Positions 1 to 7,653 of a stretch of 42,134 nucleotides of DNA are shown here, piece by piece. Origin of the DNA: Thermoplasmata archaeon (lineage in GTDB: Archaea; Thermoplasmatota; Thermoplasmata; Methanomassiliicoccales; Methanomethylophilaceae); the NCBI GenBank assembly GCA_015063165.1, contig SUSZ01000019.1, forward strand, positions 1 to 42,134, in the 5' to 3' direction. The notes beneath the pieces are model-generated. The model was not told the DNA's origin and did not search any database. It saw only the letters and a list, made by a program, of their open reading frames with translations. Made by a program: the position numbers and the translations under genes. Position 1 is the stretch's first letter. Each line of letters opens with the position of its first letter.

Positions 1-52
1 TCGCGACCCCGGCCCCGTCCGAGGGCCGAATCGCCCCGCCGGTCGGCACGGT

Positions 53-81
53 CCTGCGGATCCGGCCCAGAAGGCCGCAGG
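53..81. other. Hairpin in unassigned GC-rich stretch at window start
   Basis: Bases 53-59 (CCTGCGG) pair perfectly with 75-81 (CCGCAGG) around a 15-base loop. The first 95 bases are very GC-rich, and the sequence then turns AT-rich. No convincing reading frame covers it. It could be the 3' part of a structured RNA or the end of a gene cut by the window edge. I could not match it to a known RNA family. Confidence 0.25.
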
Positions 82-151
82 TAGGCTTCCGGACTTATAC
101 CATAAAATCCAGGAGTTAGAGTTGCAAATAACTTGAATACCTACCGTAAAT

Positions 152-160
152 CTATATATA
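152..160 (+). promoter_or_regulatory. TATA box upstream of the DrrA-like gene
   Basis: CTATATATA in an AT-rich stretch. Transcription would start near 182, giving a leader of about 85 bases before the ATG at 267. A GAGGG stretch at 256-260 could be the ribosome-binding site. Confidence 0.45.
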
Positions 161-266
161 GGTCAATTAACTGGAAAACTGGATACGAAATCCAGCATTT
201 CGATAAGGCGTTCCGAGCACATCCGCCTCCTGCCGAAAGGAGGCGGGACGCCATCGAGGGATGTGA

Positions 267-1121
267 ATGGAAGACATAATCATCATAGAAGGCCTGGTGA
301 AGAAGTTCGGGGAGAAGACCGCCGTGAACGGCCTCGACCTGAGGATCCACCAGGGTGAGCTCTTCGGATTCCTGGGTCCGAACGGCGCTGGAAAGACCAC
401 CACCCTTCGGTGCGTCTCGACGCTGACAGGATTCGACGAGGGAACCATAATCGTCGACGGCAATGACATCAAGAAGAATCCGGAGGCGGCGAAGGGGTCC
501 ATGGGGGTCATTCAACAACAGGTGTCCCTGGACAAGGACCTGACCATCCGCGAGAACATGATCTCTCATGCGATGTATCACAACATCGGCAAGAAGGAGC
601 GCAACGAGAGGATAGCCGAACTATCCGATTTCTTCGGCTTAGGGGAATACCTCGACAAGCCTGTCGACTCCCTGTCCGGGGGATGGAAGAAAAGAGCGGC
701 CATCGTGTGCGCCATGCTGCATAACCCGAAAGTCCTCTTCCTTGACGAGCCCACCTCAGGATTGGACATCAACGCCCGCCGTCTTCTCTGGGACGTGATC
801 AAATCCCTCCACAAGGAAGGGGCTACGATCATCCTGACCACCCATTACATCGAGGAGGCGGAATCCCTCTGCGACAGGGTCGGGATCATAGATAAAGGAA
901 AGATAATCGCCCTGGACGAGCCGAAGAACCTGTGCGAGAAGGTCGGATCCATAGCGGTCGAGACCGTGGTCGACGGCAAGACCACATACAGATACTTCAA
1001 GGACAGGGATAAGGCCAAGGCTTACGCCGCGTCCGTGGAGGGAGACGTGACCATGAGGTCCACCAACCTGGAGGACGTGTTCGTCGAGCTCACAGGGAAG
1101 AGCGTGGGGGCGCAGACATGA
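267..1121 (+). CDS. ABC exporter ATP-binding protein, DrrA/NodI type
   Basis: ATP-hydrolysing subunit of a predicted two-component ABC exporter. The 284-residue protein has a Walker A motif GPNGAGKT at residues 37-44, a slightly altered signature LSGGWKKR, Walker B VLFLDEPTSGLD, and a switch histidine in TTHYIEE. The C-terminal 70 residues match the regulatory tail usual in DrrA-like ATPases. The next gene, a six-helix ABC-2 permease, overlaps it by four bases (ATGA), so the two are translationally coupled and should form one transporter. The substrate cannot be read from sequence; relatives export drugs, lipids or oligosaccharides. The ATG at 267 was chosen because GAGGG precedes it and the fold starts immediately. 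Confidence 0.9.
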   Translation: MEDIIIIEGLVKKFGEKTAVNGLDLRIHQGELFGFLGPNGAGKTTTLRCVSTLTGFDEGTIIVDGNDIKKNPEAAKGSMGVIQQQVSLDKDLTIRENMISHAMYHNIGKKERNERIAELSDFFGLGEYLDKPVDSLSGGWKKRAAIVCAMLHNPKVLFLDEPTSGLDINARRLLWDVIKSLHKEGATIILTTHYIEEAESLCDRVGIIDKGKIIALDEPKNLCEKVGSIAVETVVDGKTTYRYFKDRDKAKAYAASVEGDVTMRSTNLEDVFVELTGKSVGAQT

Positions 1122-1873
1122 GCAACGTCCTTCTCGACGCGTACCACGTCGCATGGGGCGACATGATGTTCATGAAGCACAACTTCTGGAACATCCTCGT
1201 GATGAGCATCATGAGCCCGCTCCTGTACCTGATAGCGTTCGGATACGGATTGAGGACCGGACAGACCGATATAGGGGTGTCCTACGTAGCTTTCGTCATC
1301 CCTGGAATAGCGGCTCTGTCCTCGCTCTCGTCATCGTTCGGCTCCACTTCCACGAGGATGAACGTCCAGAGGCTGTATTATAAGAGCTTCGACGAGATGA
1401 TGATGTGTCCTCTGAGACTGTCGGGGATAGTCATCGGAAAGAGCATGCTGGGACTCGTCAGGGGGCTCATAAGCTGCTTCCTGATATACACGCTAGGGCT
1501 GTTCCTGGCCGAGGACCTCGTGCTGTCCCCTCTGGTCATCATCAGCATAGTCGTGTCCTGCATGACCTTCTCTCTGCTGGGAATGGCCGCCGCGCTCCTC
1601 GCCAAGTCGCATCAGAGCATGGCCACCCTCAACAGCCTGATCATCCTGCCCATGACCTTCCTCTGCGGAACGTTCTTCTCGGTCTCGTCCCTGAACCCGA
1701 TCTTCCAGGCGATACTGTACTGCATGCCGCTGACTCATGCCAGCGAGATCATCAGGGCCGCCGCGCTTCCAGACTACCTGGAGTTCCCTTGGATCTCCCT
1801 TGCGGTCCTGATCGCGTTCGGAATCGCGTTCTTCGTTCTGGACTACTACCTTCTCAAGACCAGAAAGGTCTGA
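1118..1873 (+). CDS. ABC-2 type transporter permease, DrrB/NodJ-like
   Basis: Membrane subunit partnering the ATPase just upstream. The 251-residue protein has about six hydrophobic segments. Near the end of the core is a conserved ABC-2 pattern (P-L-T-H-A-S-E-I-I-R), characteristic of NodJ/DrrB permeases. Start and stop codons overlap the upstream gene as ATGA. A hairpin followed by a T-run lies 11 bases past the stop, so the operon is probably just these two genes. It converges on nitrogenase-like module 1, with no evidence of a shared function beyond adjacency. Confidence 0.88.
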   Translation: MSNVLLDAYHVAWGDMMFMKHNFWNILVMSIMSPLLYLIAFGYGLRTGQTDIGVSYVAFVIPGIAALSSLSSSFGSTSTRMNVQRLYYKSFDEMMMCPLRLSGIVIGKSMLGLVRGLISCFLIYTLGLFLAEDLVLSPLVIISIVVSCMTFSLLGMAAALLAKSHQSMATLNSLIILPMTFLCGTFFSVSSLNPIFQAILYCMPLTHASEIIRAAALPDYLEFPWISLAVLIAFGIAFFVLDYYLLKTRKV

Positions 1874-1883
1874 AAACGGCCTA

Positions 1884-1917
1884 CGGGGAGGATAACTTCC
1901 CCGGAAGCCTTCTTTTT
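1884..1917 (+). terminator. Hairpin plus T-run after the DrrAB-like operon
   Basis: CGGGGA (1884-1889) pairs with TCCCCG (1898-1903) and is followed by a T-rich run at 1911-1917. It sits between convergent genes, 11 bases after the permease stop and 5 bases before the stop of the minus-strand gene. Confidence 0.5.
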
Positions 1918-1921
1918 CCTC

Positions 1922-3190
1922 TCAGCTGCCTCTGACGCCGTGAATCAGCTCGTCGAGGATGTACATGGCCCCCTGGATTCCATAGATCGGACGGGGGATT
2001 ATGTCGTCCATCCCGGTGCAGGAATAGCCTATGGGGATGCCTATGCACCCGGTGGCCTCAGCCATGGTCAGAGCGGCGATGCCTTCGCACAGGACGACAT
2101 CGCTGTCCTCCGGAGGCTCCTTGCCGAAGGAGTCCAGAAGGTCCCTCTCCTCCAGGAACCTTTTCAGAAGCCCGACCTCATTCTCGTCGGCCCCGGGATC
2201 CACCGCCACTGCTATCGGGATCATGGAGAGATAGCTGTAGAGCCACTCCGTGATGGACCTGACCACCGATGCGGTACCTGCTATCGAGAAGGGCAGCCCC
2301 CTCGTGCGGAGGACGTTGTACTTCAAGCCCATGAACTTGTCGTAGACCTTCCTCTCGACCCTGCGGACCTTGTCCAGAGCCGGCTCGGGATCCTTCCCGG
2401 TGGCTTCGGCTATGGACTTGACCCATTCCTTGACGGCCGTGAACCCTATCGGGGCCCCGCAGGACGGCCTTATCGTCGGAACGCCCTTGGACTCGTAGTA
2501 TTCCAGAAGCCCGGCGCACATCTCCGGACAGACGACGACGTTGAACTCGGCGCGGACGGACCTCTTGAGATCCTCGATGGACGCGCCCGCTCCGGGAGTG
2601 GACAGGACCTTCAGCCCCATGCTCTCCACGAGGCCGCAGAGGTCCTCCTTCCCGGCTTCCCAGTCCTTGTCGTACAGGGACAGCCCCAGAAGGTTCACCG
2701 TCCCTGGAAGGACCTCGCTCCTTTCGGGGGCCAGATGCTGCATGACAGCGCGCAGCATATGGCCGTAGCATTCGGTCATGGGCATCGAGACCAGGGACTC
2801 GTCCATGTATATCGCCCTGTTCTCCAGGCCGCTGTCCCTGATCGCCTTCTCGTGGTTGTCCCCGATCAGAGCCGCTCCGGGGGAGTTGATTATCACTATC
2901 AGGGAGGGCTCTTTGTCAGCCAGAATCGGCAAGGCCTCCGAGGTCTTATAGAACGCCCCGTTTATGAAATCGTACTCGTCGAGATAGGATGCCGGGACCC
3001 TAGGATAGCCGTAGTAGTAGATGTCGAAGTAATCCTCCTGGGACCCCGGGGCCAGCCTCGGATAGACGGCGGTCGAACGCACCATGTGCTGGACCCTGCA
3101 TCCTCCCGGCCCGTGCAGGAAAACCGCGGCGTCCTCTATGCTCTCGACGGCCATGATCGCGCCGTTGAACCCGTCCGGGAGCGTCCTCAT
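1922..3190 (-). CDS. Nitrogenase component 1-like protein, NifK/NifE/BchB-type partner (module 1)
   Basis: Second subunit of a nitrogenase-superfamily reductase, 422 residues from the chosen start. It has the oxidoreductase/nitrogenase component 1 fold. Its N-terminus T-L-P-D-G-F-N-G-A stands where NifK has its first P-cluster cysteine, which is missing. HGPGGC (Cys31) matches the second cysteine position. The third position (I-N-S-P-G-A-A-L-I-G-D-N) again lacks cysteine. One cysteine ligand is therefore left, as in the K-type subunits of tetrapyrrole reductases. The ATG at 3190 overlaps the upstream stop (ATGA) and has GGAAGGGGG seven bases before it; an ATG at 3208 is possible but would lose that spacing. 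It is coupled to the H-D fusion upstream. True nitrogenase is unlikely. The substrate is unknown. Confidence 0.85.
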   Translation of the reverse strand: MRTLPDGFNGAIMAVESIEDAAVFLHGPGGCRVQHMVRSTAVYPRLAPGSQEDYFDIYYYGYPRVPASYLDEYDFINGAFYKTSEALPILADKEPSLIVIINSPGAALIGDNHEKAIRDSGLENRAIYMDESLVSMPMTECYGHMLRAVMQHLAPERSEVLPGTVNLLGLSLYDKDWEAGKEDLCGLVESMGLKVLSTPGAGASIEDLKRSVRAEFNVVVCPEMCAGLLEYYESKGVPTIRPSCGAPIGFTAVKEWVKSIAEATGKDPEPALDKVRRVERKVYDKFMGLKYNVLRTRGLPFSIAGTASVVRSITEWLYSYLSMIPIAVAVDPGADENEVGLLKRFLEERDLLDSFGKEPPEDSDVVLCEGIAALTMAEATGCIGIPIGYSCTGMDDIIPRPIYGIQGAMYILDELIHGVRGS

Positions 3191-5325
3191 TGGACCGCCC
3201 CCTTCCATCCTTCGGTCGGCGGGATCCTCATGATGTTCTCCAGATACTCCGCGTACATCATGGGGCCCTTGTATCCTGCACCGATCCTCTTGATCCTAGC
3301 CAGCTTGCATCCTCCTCTGACAGGATAGGCCAGATCGGATATCAGGATGTCCGGGCGCAGGGCATCCATGTCCTTCTCCAGCTTCTCCAGGGAGTATTCC
3401 TCGTCGACCCTGTCCTGATGGACTGTCGTGACCTCTGAGAAATACTGGCGGACTCCCGGGAAGACCCCTATGCGGACGATATCCGCGCCCAGATCTAGCA
3501 GGAGATCGATGATCCAGTCATTCTTCCTGTTCAGCAGGATGACCTTCTTTCCGCGGAAACGGCGAGAATGCTCCTCCAGGAATCTCCTGTAATCGGCTTC
3601 AGCTGAAGCGATCTCGGCCTCGGCCGCCTCCTGCATGCCCAGCCTCTCGCCCATCATCCGCATCCATTTCGCATGCTCCCTTATCCCCACCGGCAGAGGC
3701 GCTGGAAACGGCTCCCTTCCGGTGCGGTCGGCTATTATCTTCGAATTCACATGGTTGGTAGCGTCGCCGGAGACCAGGATGTCGATGGGCGCCCTGCAGA
3801 ACATGCGCATGTCTTCAGACGTGCATTCGTCCAGGAAGCGGCAGTTGACCTTCAGCCCGAAGACCGAAAGCATGCGGTTCAGCTCCTTCGAGCCCTTCTC
3901 CCACTGGAGATCGAAGAACGAATGCCCTATGAGATTGACGTATCCAGGCTCGGGAGCCACGGAGGTGTCTATCATCTTAGAAATCTCCACGGTGGCCATT
4001 GTCATGCCCTCGCTGTAGCTGCCGGTCATGTCGCCGTCCGCCGGGATGAACCTGATCTCCGCGTCCGGATAGTCCTCCAGAGCCCTCTTGACCACCCTCT
4101 CGGAGTCGTCTCCGATGATCCCGGGCATGCAGGTCGTCACCACGGCGATCTTCCTGCATCCTTCGTCCAAGGTCTTGTACAGGGTGTCCTCCAGATGCTT
4201 CACGCCGCCGAATATAGACACGGTGTCGTCCATCATGGTGCAACGGAGGTTGTGGGTGGGATCGGTGGCGTATATGCCCCTGCGATGCAGCCTCAGAGAG
4301 ACCGTCCCATGGGACATGTCCATCAGATACATGCAGCTGCGAGGCCCATGGAGTATGACCGTGTAATCGGTGAGCCTCATGAACGCTGCCATGGCCCCGA
4401 ACGCGGCGCAGGAGTTCATTATCTTGGTCTCACGTATTGATTTCCTGCGCTTGGAACAGGTCGCGCACGGGATTCGAGCGTCTGTCTCCCCGGACGGGGA
4501 CCTTATCTCCCTTCCAGCTGCCAGGTCCGAGAGCTGAAGATCGTCCAGAGGATGCGGATAGTAGAGAGGAGCCTTTCCTTCGGCGGCATCCGCTATGGCG
4601 TCAGCGATCTCGTCCACCCTCTTGGATATCTCGGAATCGGGGCGGAGCTCGCGAACCGTTATCCCGGCCGCTTCAGCGTCCCTGAAGGCGTAGTCGCGGG
4701 GTATGTTGGCTATGACGGGCACTCCTGTCGCCTCTGCGAACCTTCTGACTGATGCCTCCTCGTCTTCCACTCCGCGCGAGTTCAGGATCATCCCGAGAAG
4801 ACGGGGCTTGCCGGTATCGAAGTTGGCCAGCCCTTTCATTATGTTGTTGGCCGCGTACATCGACATGAATTCGCCGGATGTCACCAGGACGACCGCATCG
4901 GCGTACTCCCCTCTCAGAGGGACCGCGAAGCCTCCGCAGACGACATCCCCCAGGACGTCGTATATCTTTATATCCACGTCCAAGGAGTCGGCTCCGAGCT
5001 TCTTCAGCGTGTCGAACGTCGTTAGGATCCCGCGCCCTGCGCAGCCTATCCCAGGCTCCGGGCCTCCCGCCTCGGCGCAGATGACCCCTCCGGCCCCAGT
5101 CTCTATGACATCCTCCAACTTCCTCTGGAGGACCGGAACGGAGCGCACGTAGTCCAGGACGGTGCCCTGGGCCCTCCCATTGAGCAGAAGACGGGTGGAA
5201 TCGTGCTTCGGATCGCATCCGATCTGCATGACTTTCCTTCCCCTGGAAGCCAAGGAGTAAGACACGTTCGCGGCCATCGTGGACTTCCCAATCCCGCCCT
5301 TTCCGTAAAATGCGACCTGGAACAT
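3187..5325 (-). CDS. Fused NifH-like ATPase and NifD-like catalytic subunit (module 1)
   Basis: A 712-residue fusion of two proteins that are normally separate. Residues 1-255 are a NifH/BchL-type reductase: P-loop GKGGIGKS at 9-16, and cluster cysteines Cys95 (GCAGRG) and Cys130 (DVVCGGF), equivalent to NifH Cys97 and Cys132. A linker carries CATC (287-290). Residues 300-712 are NifD-like, with all three D-type ligands: Cys306 (NSCAAFGA), Cys331 (HGPRSC) and Cys399 (TTCMPGIIGDD). ATP-driven electron transfer to a [4Fe-4S] catalytic cluster is inferred. The start at 5325 was chosen because paralogue 2 begins at the equivalent residue and because the TATA box at 5359-5369 predicts transcription starting near 5339, downstream of the alternative ATG at 5346. 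Alternatives are a CfbCD- or Mar-like enzyme, but neither is known to me as an H-D fusion. Confidence 0.9.
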   Translation of the reverse strand: MFQVAFYGKGGIGKSTMAANVSYSLASRGRKVMQIGCDPKHDSTRLLLNGRAQGTVLDYVRSVPVLQRKLEDVIETGAGGVICAEAGGPEPGIGCAGRGILTTFDTLKKLGADSLDVDIKIYDVLGDVVCGGFAVPLRGEYADAVVLVTSGEFMSMYAANNIMKGLANFDTGKPRLLGMILNSRGVEDEEASVRRFAEATGVPVIANIPRDYAFRDAEAAGITVRELRPDSEISKRVDEIADAIADAAEGKAPLYYPHPLDDLQLSDLAAGREIRSPSGETDARIPCATCSKRRKSIRETKIMNSCAAFGAMAAFMRLTDYTVILHGPRSCMYLMDMSHGTVSLRLHRRGIYATDPTHNLRCTMMDDTVSIFGGVKHLEDTLYKTLDEGCRKIAVVTTCMPGIIGDDSERVVKRALEDYPDAEIRFIPADGDMTGSYSEGMTMATVEISKMIDTSVAPEPGYVNLIGHSFFDLQWEKGSKELNRMLSVFGLKVNCRFLDECTSEDMRMFCRAPIDILVSGDATNHVNSKIIADRTGREPFPAPLPVGIREHAKWMRMMGERLGMQEAAEAEIASAEADYRRFLEEHSRRFRGKKVILLNRKNDWIIDLLLDLGADIVRIGVFPGVRQYFSEVTTVHQDRVDEEYSLEKLEKDMDALRPDILISDLAYPVRGGCKLARIKRIGAGYKGPMMYAEYLENIMRIPPTEGWKGAVQ

Positions 5326-5358
5326 CGGCAACACTGTGTGGAGCATCCGTCCATGTGG

Positions 5359-5369
5359 CTAAATAATAT
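5359..5369 (-). promoter_or_regulatory. TATA box for nitrogenase-like module 1
   Basis: On the minus strand this reads GATATTATTTAG. It places the transcript start about 26 bases downstream, near 5339, which rules out the ATG at 5346 and supports the one at 5325. Confidence 0.5.
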
Positions 5370-5408
5370 CGCACTGATCCCAGCCCTCACAGAACCTTTT
5401 GCCAATGG

Positions 5409-5416
5409 TTTTATCG
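5409..5416 (+). promoter_or_regulatory. TATA-like element for the divergent 5438 operon
   Basis: TTTTATCG centred about 26 bases before the ATG at 5438, the spacing expected for a leaderless archaeal transcript. It shares the 112-base divergent region with the module 1 promoter. Confidence 0.4.
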
Positions 5417-5437
5417 TAGACTCTCTATTAAGAAATC

Positions 5438-6376
5438 ATGAAAGCGGAGACAACGGCAAGGACGTTTTATTCTGTGGTCGTGGTTGCAGTCGTCGTCATC
5501 CTTTTCGCGCCTCTGGCATCCGCACTCCTGAACGTCTCGGGCAACCAATGGGACGTCGAGATCAGCACCGAGTCCGAGTACGATCTCACATGGATGGACA
5601 CAGGATGCCTCTCGTCCAACCTGACGGAGGCCATCAAAGGACAGACCGGCTGCCGCATCCTGTACGGAGAGCATTCCGATGAGGTGAACACGTCCAACGT
5701 CAGCGCCGTGTCTCAGAAGGTCATGGACAGCGGAGCCTTGAAGGCCAAAGTGGTCGATGCGAACGGGAACACCCTGAAACAGGAGAGCATCACCTACAGG
5801 AACGCCGTCGCCGAGAGGACCGTGATGGACATTTACGTGCCGGACCTCATATCCAGCATCTCGTCCATCGACCTCGTCATCGGATACAAGGGCTCTGAGA
5901 TCGTGGTCCCCGCCACATCCTCGAACGTCAAGGAGGGGAACGTGGTCCATGCCGACTTCATCACGCCCTACGTCCTGAAGTACGTCGCTCTGGCCTACGG
6001 ATGCGACGAGTACGTAGGCATCCACATGAACTACGAATCCAACATGAAGTTCAACGTCGACGTCGACACCGAGATCGACACTTCGAACTACAGGTTCTCC
6101 ACTAACGGACTGGACAGGGACATCGTGACCGGCCTCCCCGCAGAACAGACCTGCGCCGGGTCGATCGGCGGATACACGGGATTCACCATCAACGGCGGAA
6201 CGATGGAGATCGACGGGAGGAACACCAACCCGTCCGCATCGATCAGGAACTCCATGGACAAAGGAAAGGTCACCATCGCGTCCGGCAGCGACTCGATCAC
6301 GCTCTCGGACGATAGCGCCAAGGCCCTGGTCAAGGTACTCGAGGAGCTCGAGAAGAAGGCAGGAGGGAAGAGCTGA
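5438..6376 (+). CDS. Membrane-anchored extracellular protein of unknown function
   Basis: I do not recognise this 312-residue protein. One hydrophobic helix at about residues 10-30 (Y-S-V-V-V-V-A-V-V-V-I-L-F) acts as a signal anchor, so the remaining 280 residues should lie outside the cell. The body is rich in alternating beta-type residues, Ser, Thr, Asp and Asn, with four scattered cysteines and no recognisable catalytic motif. It ends in a charged stretch (E-E-L-E-K-K-A-G-G-K-S). It is first in an operon: its TGA overlaps the next ATG by one base. It is divergent from nitrogenase-like module 1 across 112 bases, so co-regulation is possible but not shown. Confidence 0.75.
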   Translation: MKAETTARTFYSVVVVAVVVILFAPLASALLNVSGNQWDVEISTESEYDLTWMDTGCLSSNLTEAIKGQTGCRILYGEHSDEVNTSNVSAVSQKVMDSGALKAKVVDANGNTLKQESITYRNAVAERTVMDIYVPDLISSISSIDLVIGYKGSEIVVPATSSNVKEGNVVHADFITPYVLKYVALAYGCDEYVGIHMNYESNMKFNVDVDTEIDTSNYRFSTNGLDRDIVTGLPAEQTCAGSIGGYTGFTINGGTMEIDGRNTNPSASIRNSMDKGKVTIASGSDSITLSDDSAKALVKVLEELEKKAGGKS

Positions 6377-6996
6377 TGCCCAGGAAGCACAGCGTGGCGC
6401 GGGGAATACTCTACGCGGCCTTCGCCGCCCTGCTCTACATAGGCGTGCCCTACGCCATCGACATGGTCCTCAAGGATCCCTCGATTGTCGGATGGGACCT
6501 GTCCGATTTCCAGCTCCAGGGCGTCTTCGACATGCTGACAAGGGCGATGAGGTTCGGAATCGTCATGGCGGCCCTGTACTTCTTCGTCGGATTCTTCCGC
6601 AAAGGGGACAAGATGCGCATAGTGGCCCAGACGGTGACGATGATCGGGAACTACGTCTGGTTCCTGTACCTGGTCAACTTCGGCAATCTCGAGGACTTCG
6701 TGAGCTTCAGGCTCAACGGTTCGGAGATCGCCGTAGGAGTCGTGGTGACCTGGTTGATGGGCGTCATGGCCTTGCTGAACCTCCTGAAGATACCGATATT
6801 CTACGGACAATATTGGGACAACAGGGAGGAGTTCCTCAGGAAGTACGACCCGGACGGGTTCGAGGTGTACAAGCTGAGCCACTACAGCGACGAGGATTAC
6901 GAGGCGGATTCAAAGGAGAAGAGGAGGAGAAGACGATGGGAATCAACATCAGAGCGTTCTACGAGGAGGCCGAAGGGGCCAGCTGCAACGGAATGA
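6376..6996 (+). CDS. Four-helix membrane protein of unknown function
   Basis: A 206-residue protein with hydrophobic segments at about residues 10-30, 58-75, 82-102 and 117-137, and a charged cytoplasmic tail. I do not recognise the family. It is coupled to the upstream anchored protein (TGATG overlap). The last 21 codons overlap the next gene in another frame, so the Arg-rich tail (K-E-K-R-R-R-R-R) may be partly a by-product of the downstream ribosome-binding site GAGGAGGA. A small frameshift cannot be excluded, but the four-helix core is intact. It may be the membrane partner of the 5438 product. Confidence 0.7.
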   Translation: MPRKHSVARGILYAAFAALLYIGVPYAIDMVLKDPSIVGWDLSDFQLQGVFDMLTRAMRFGIVMAALYFFVGFFRKGDKMRIVAQTVTMIGNYVWFLYLVNFGNLEDFVSFRLNGSEIAVGVVVTWLMGVMALLNLLKIPIFYGQYWDNREEFLRKYDPDGFEVYKLSHYSDEDYEADSKEKRRRRRWESTSERSTRRPKGPAATE

Positions 6997-7649
6997 GAAA
7001 GAAGGTCCTGAGGGCCCACGTCGAGGACGTTACCGGCCTGGAGTCCATCCTGGAGAAGGACCTCATGGTCCCGATGGAGGAAGCCAGGAAGGCGCTTGAC
7101 GACTGGGAGTCGTTCTCCGAGAGGAACTCCCTGGACCTCGACTCGGAATACGTGTACATCGGCAGCCTGAAGAAGGCCGACAAGCCTGCCCTGGAGCCTC
7201 TCGCGAAAGAGGTGTGCACCGGCTGGACCGACATGGAGAAGCTCTCCGAAGAGGACAGGAAGAAGGTCCTCGACGTCGCGGACGAGACCCTGACCGGATG
7301 GGACATGCTCTCCTTCGACGATATGAACTCCATATGCGCCAGATGCCCGCTCTCCTGGGACAAGGGACGCGGATGCATCGGTGCTTTTGGACCGGACAAC
7401 AGCCTTCTGCCCTCGATAGCGGCGAAGCACGGATGCCCGATAGTCGCCTCCGTCCCCGATCGCGTGGAATCCGGAGAGGCCCTCTCCCTCGAAGAGACCG
7501 CCGACCTGGTCAAAGAATGCGCCGTCCTCCGCGAGAAGCTCCCGGAGGAGGGGAAGATGATGGTGAGACGCTACTCCGGCCCCGTGGACAGGATGGAAGC
7601 CGCCGCCAAGGCCTGCGTCTCGGAGAAGTGCAGGATGTGCTTTTTCTGA
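6936..7649 (+). CDS. Cysteine-rich protein of unknown function
   Basis: A 237-residue soluble protein with ten cysteines. The most striking cluster is C134-x2-C137-x9-C147 in C-A-R-C-P-L-S-W-D-K-G-R-G-C. The C-terminus has C227-x4-C232-x2-C235 just before the final Phe-Phe. Such spacing suggests an iron-sulfur cluster or zinc site, which is inference only. The ATG at 6936 follows a strong GAGGAGGA site (6921-6928) and starts 61 bases inside the preceding gene. The long upstream extension of this frame was rejected because it is antiparallel in composition to the membrane protein. The gene ends four bases from the convergent flavoprotein gene. Confidence 0.75.
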   Translation: MGINIRAFYEEAEGASCNGMRKKVLRAHVEDVTGLESILEKDLMVPMEEARKALDDWESFSERNSLDLDSEYVYIGSLKKADKPALEPLAKEVCTGWTDMEKLSEEDRKKVLDVADETLTGWDMLSFDDMNSICARCPLSWDKGRGCIGAFGPDNSLLPSIAAKHGCPIVASVPDRVESGEALSLEETADLVKECAVLREKLPEEGKMMVRRYSGPVDRMEAAAKACVSEKCRMCFF

Positions 7650-7653
7650 GCCT

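Noticed and set aside
1940-3328. A 462-codon open frame opposite nitrogenase-like module 1
   Set aside because: It spans two oppositely coded genes, has an implausible Pro/Arg/His-rich composition and no promoter or domain.
1922-5325. A true nitrogen-fixing nitrogenase
   Set aside because: The K-like subunit lacks two of three P-cluster cysteines, H and D are fused, and no nifB, nifE/nifN or molybdenum genes are present.
3187-5325. CfbCD, the F430-biosynthesis reductase
   Set aside because: CfbC and CfbD are separate, CfbD has no K-type partner, and no other cfb gene is adjacent. A relationship remains possible but not an identity.
5438-6376. A cohesin partner for the dockerin modules
   Set aside because: The anchored protein is beta-rich but shows no cohesin signature; the suggestion would be a guess.
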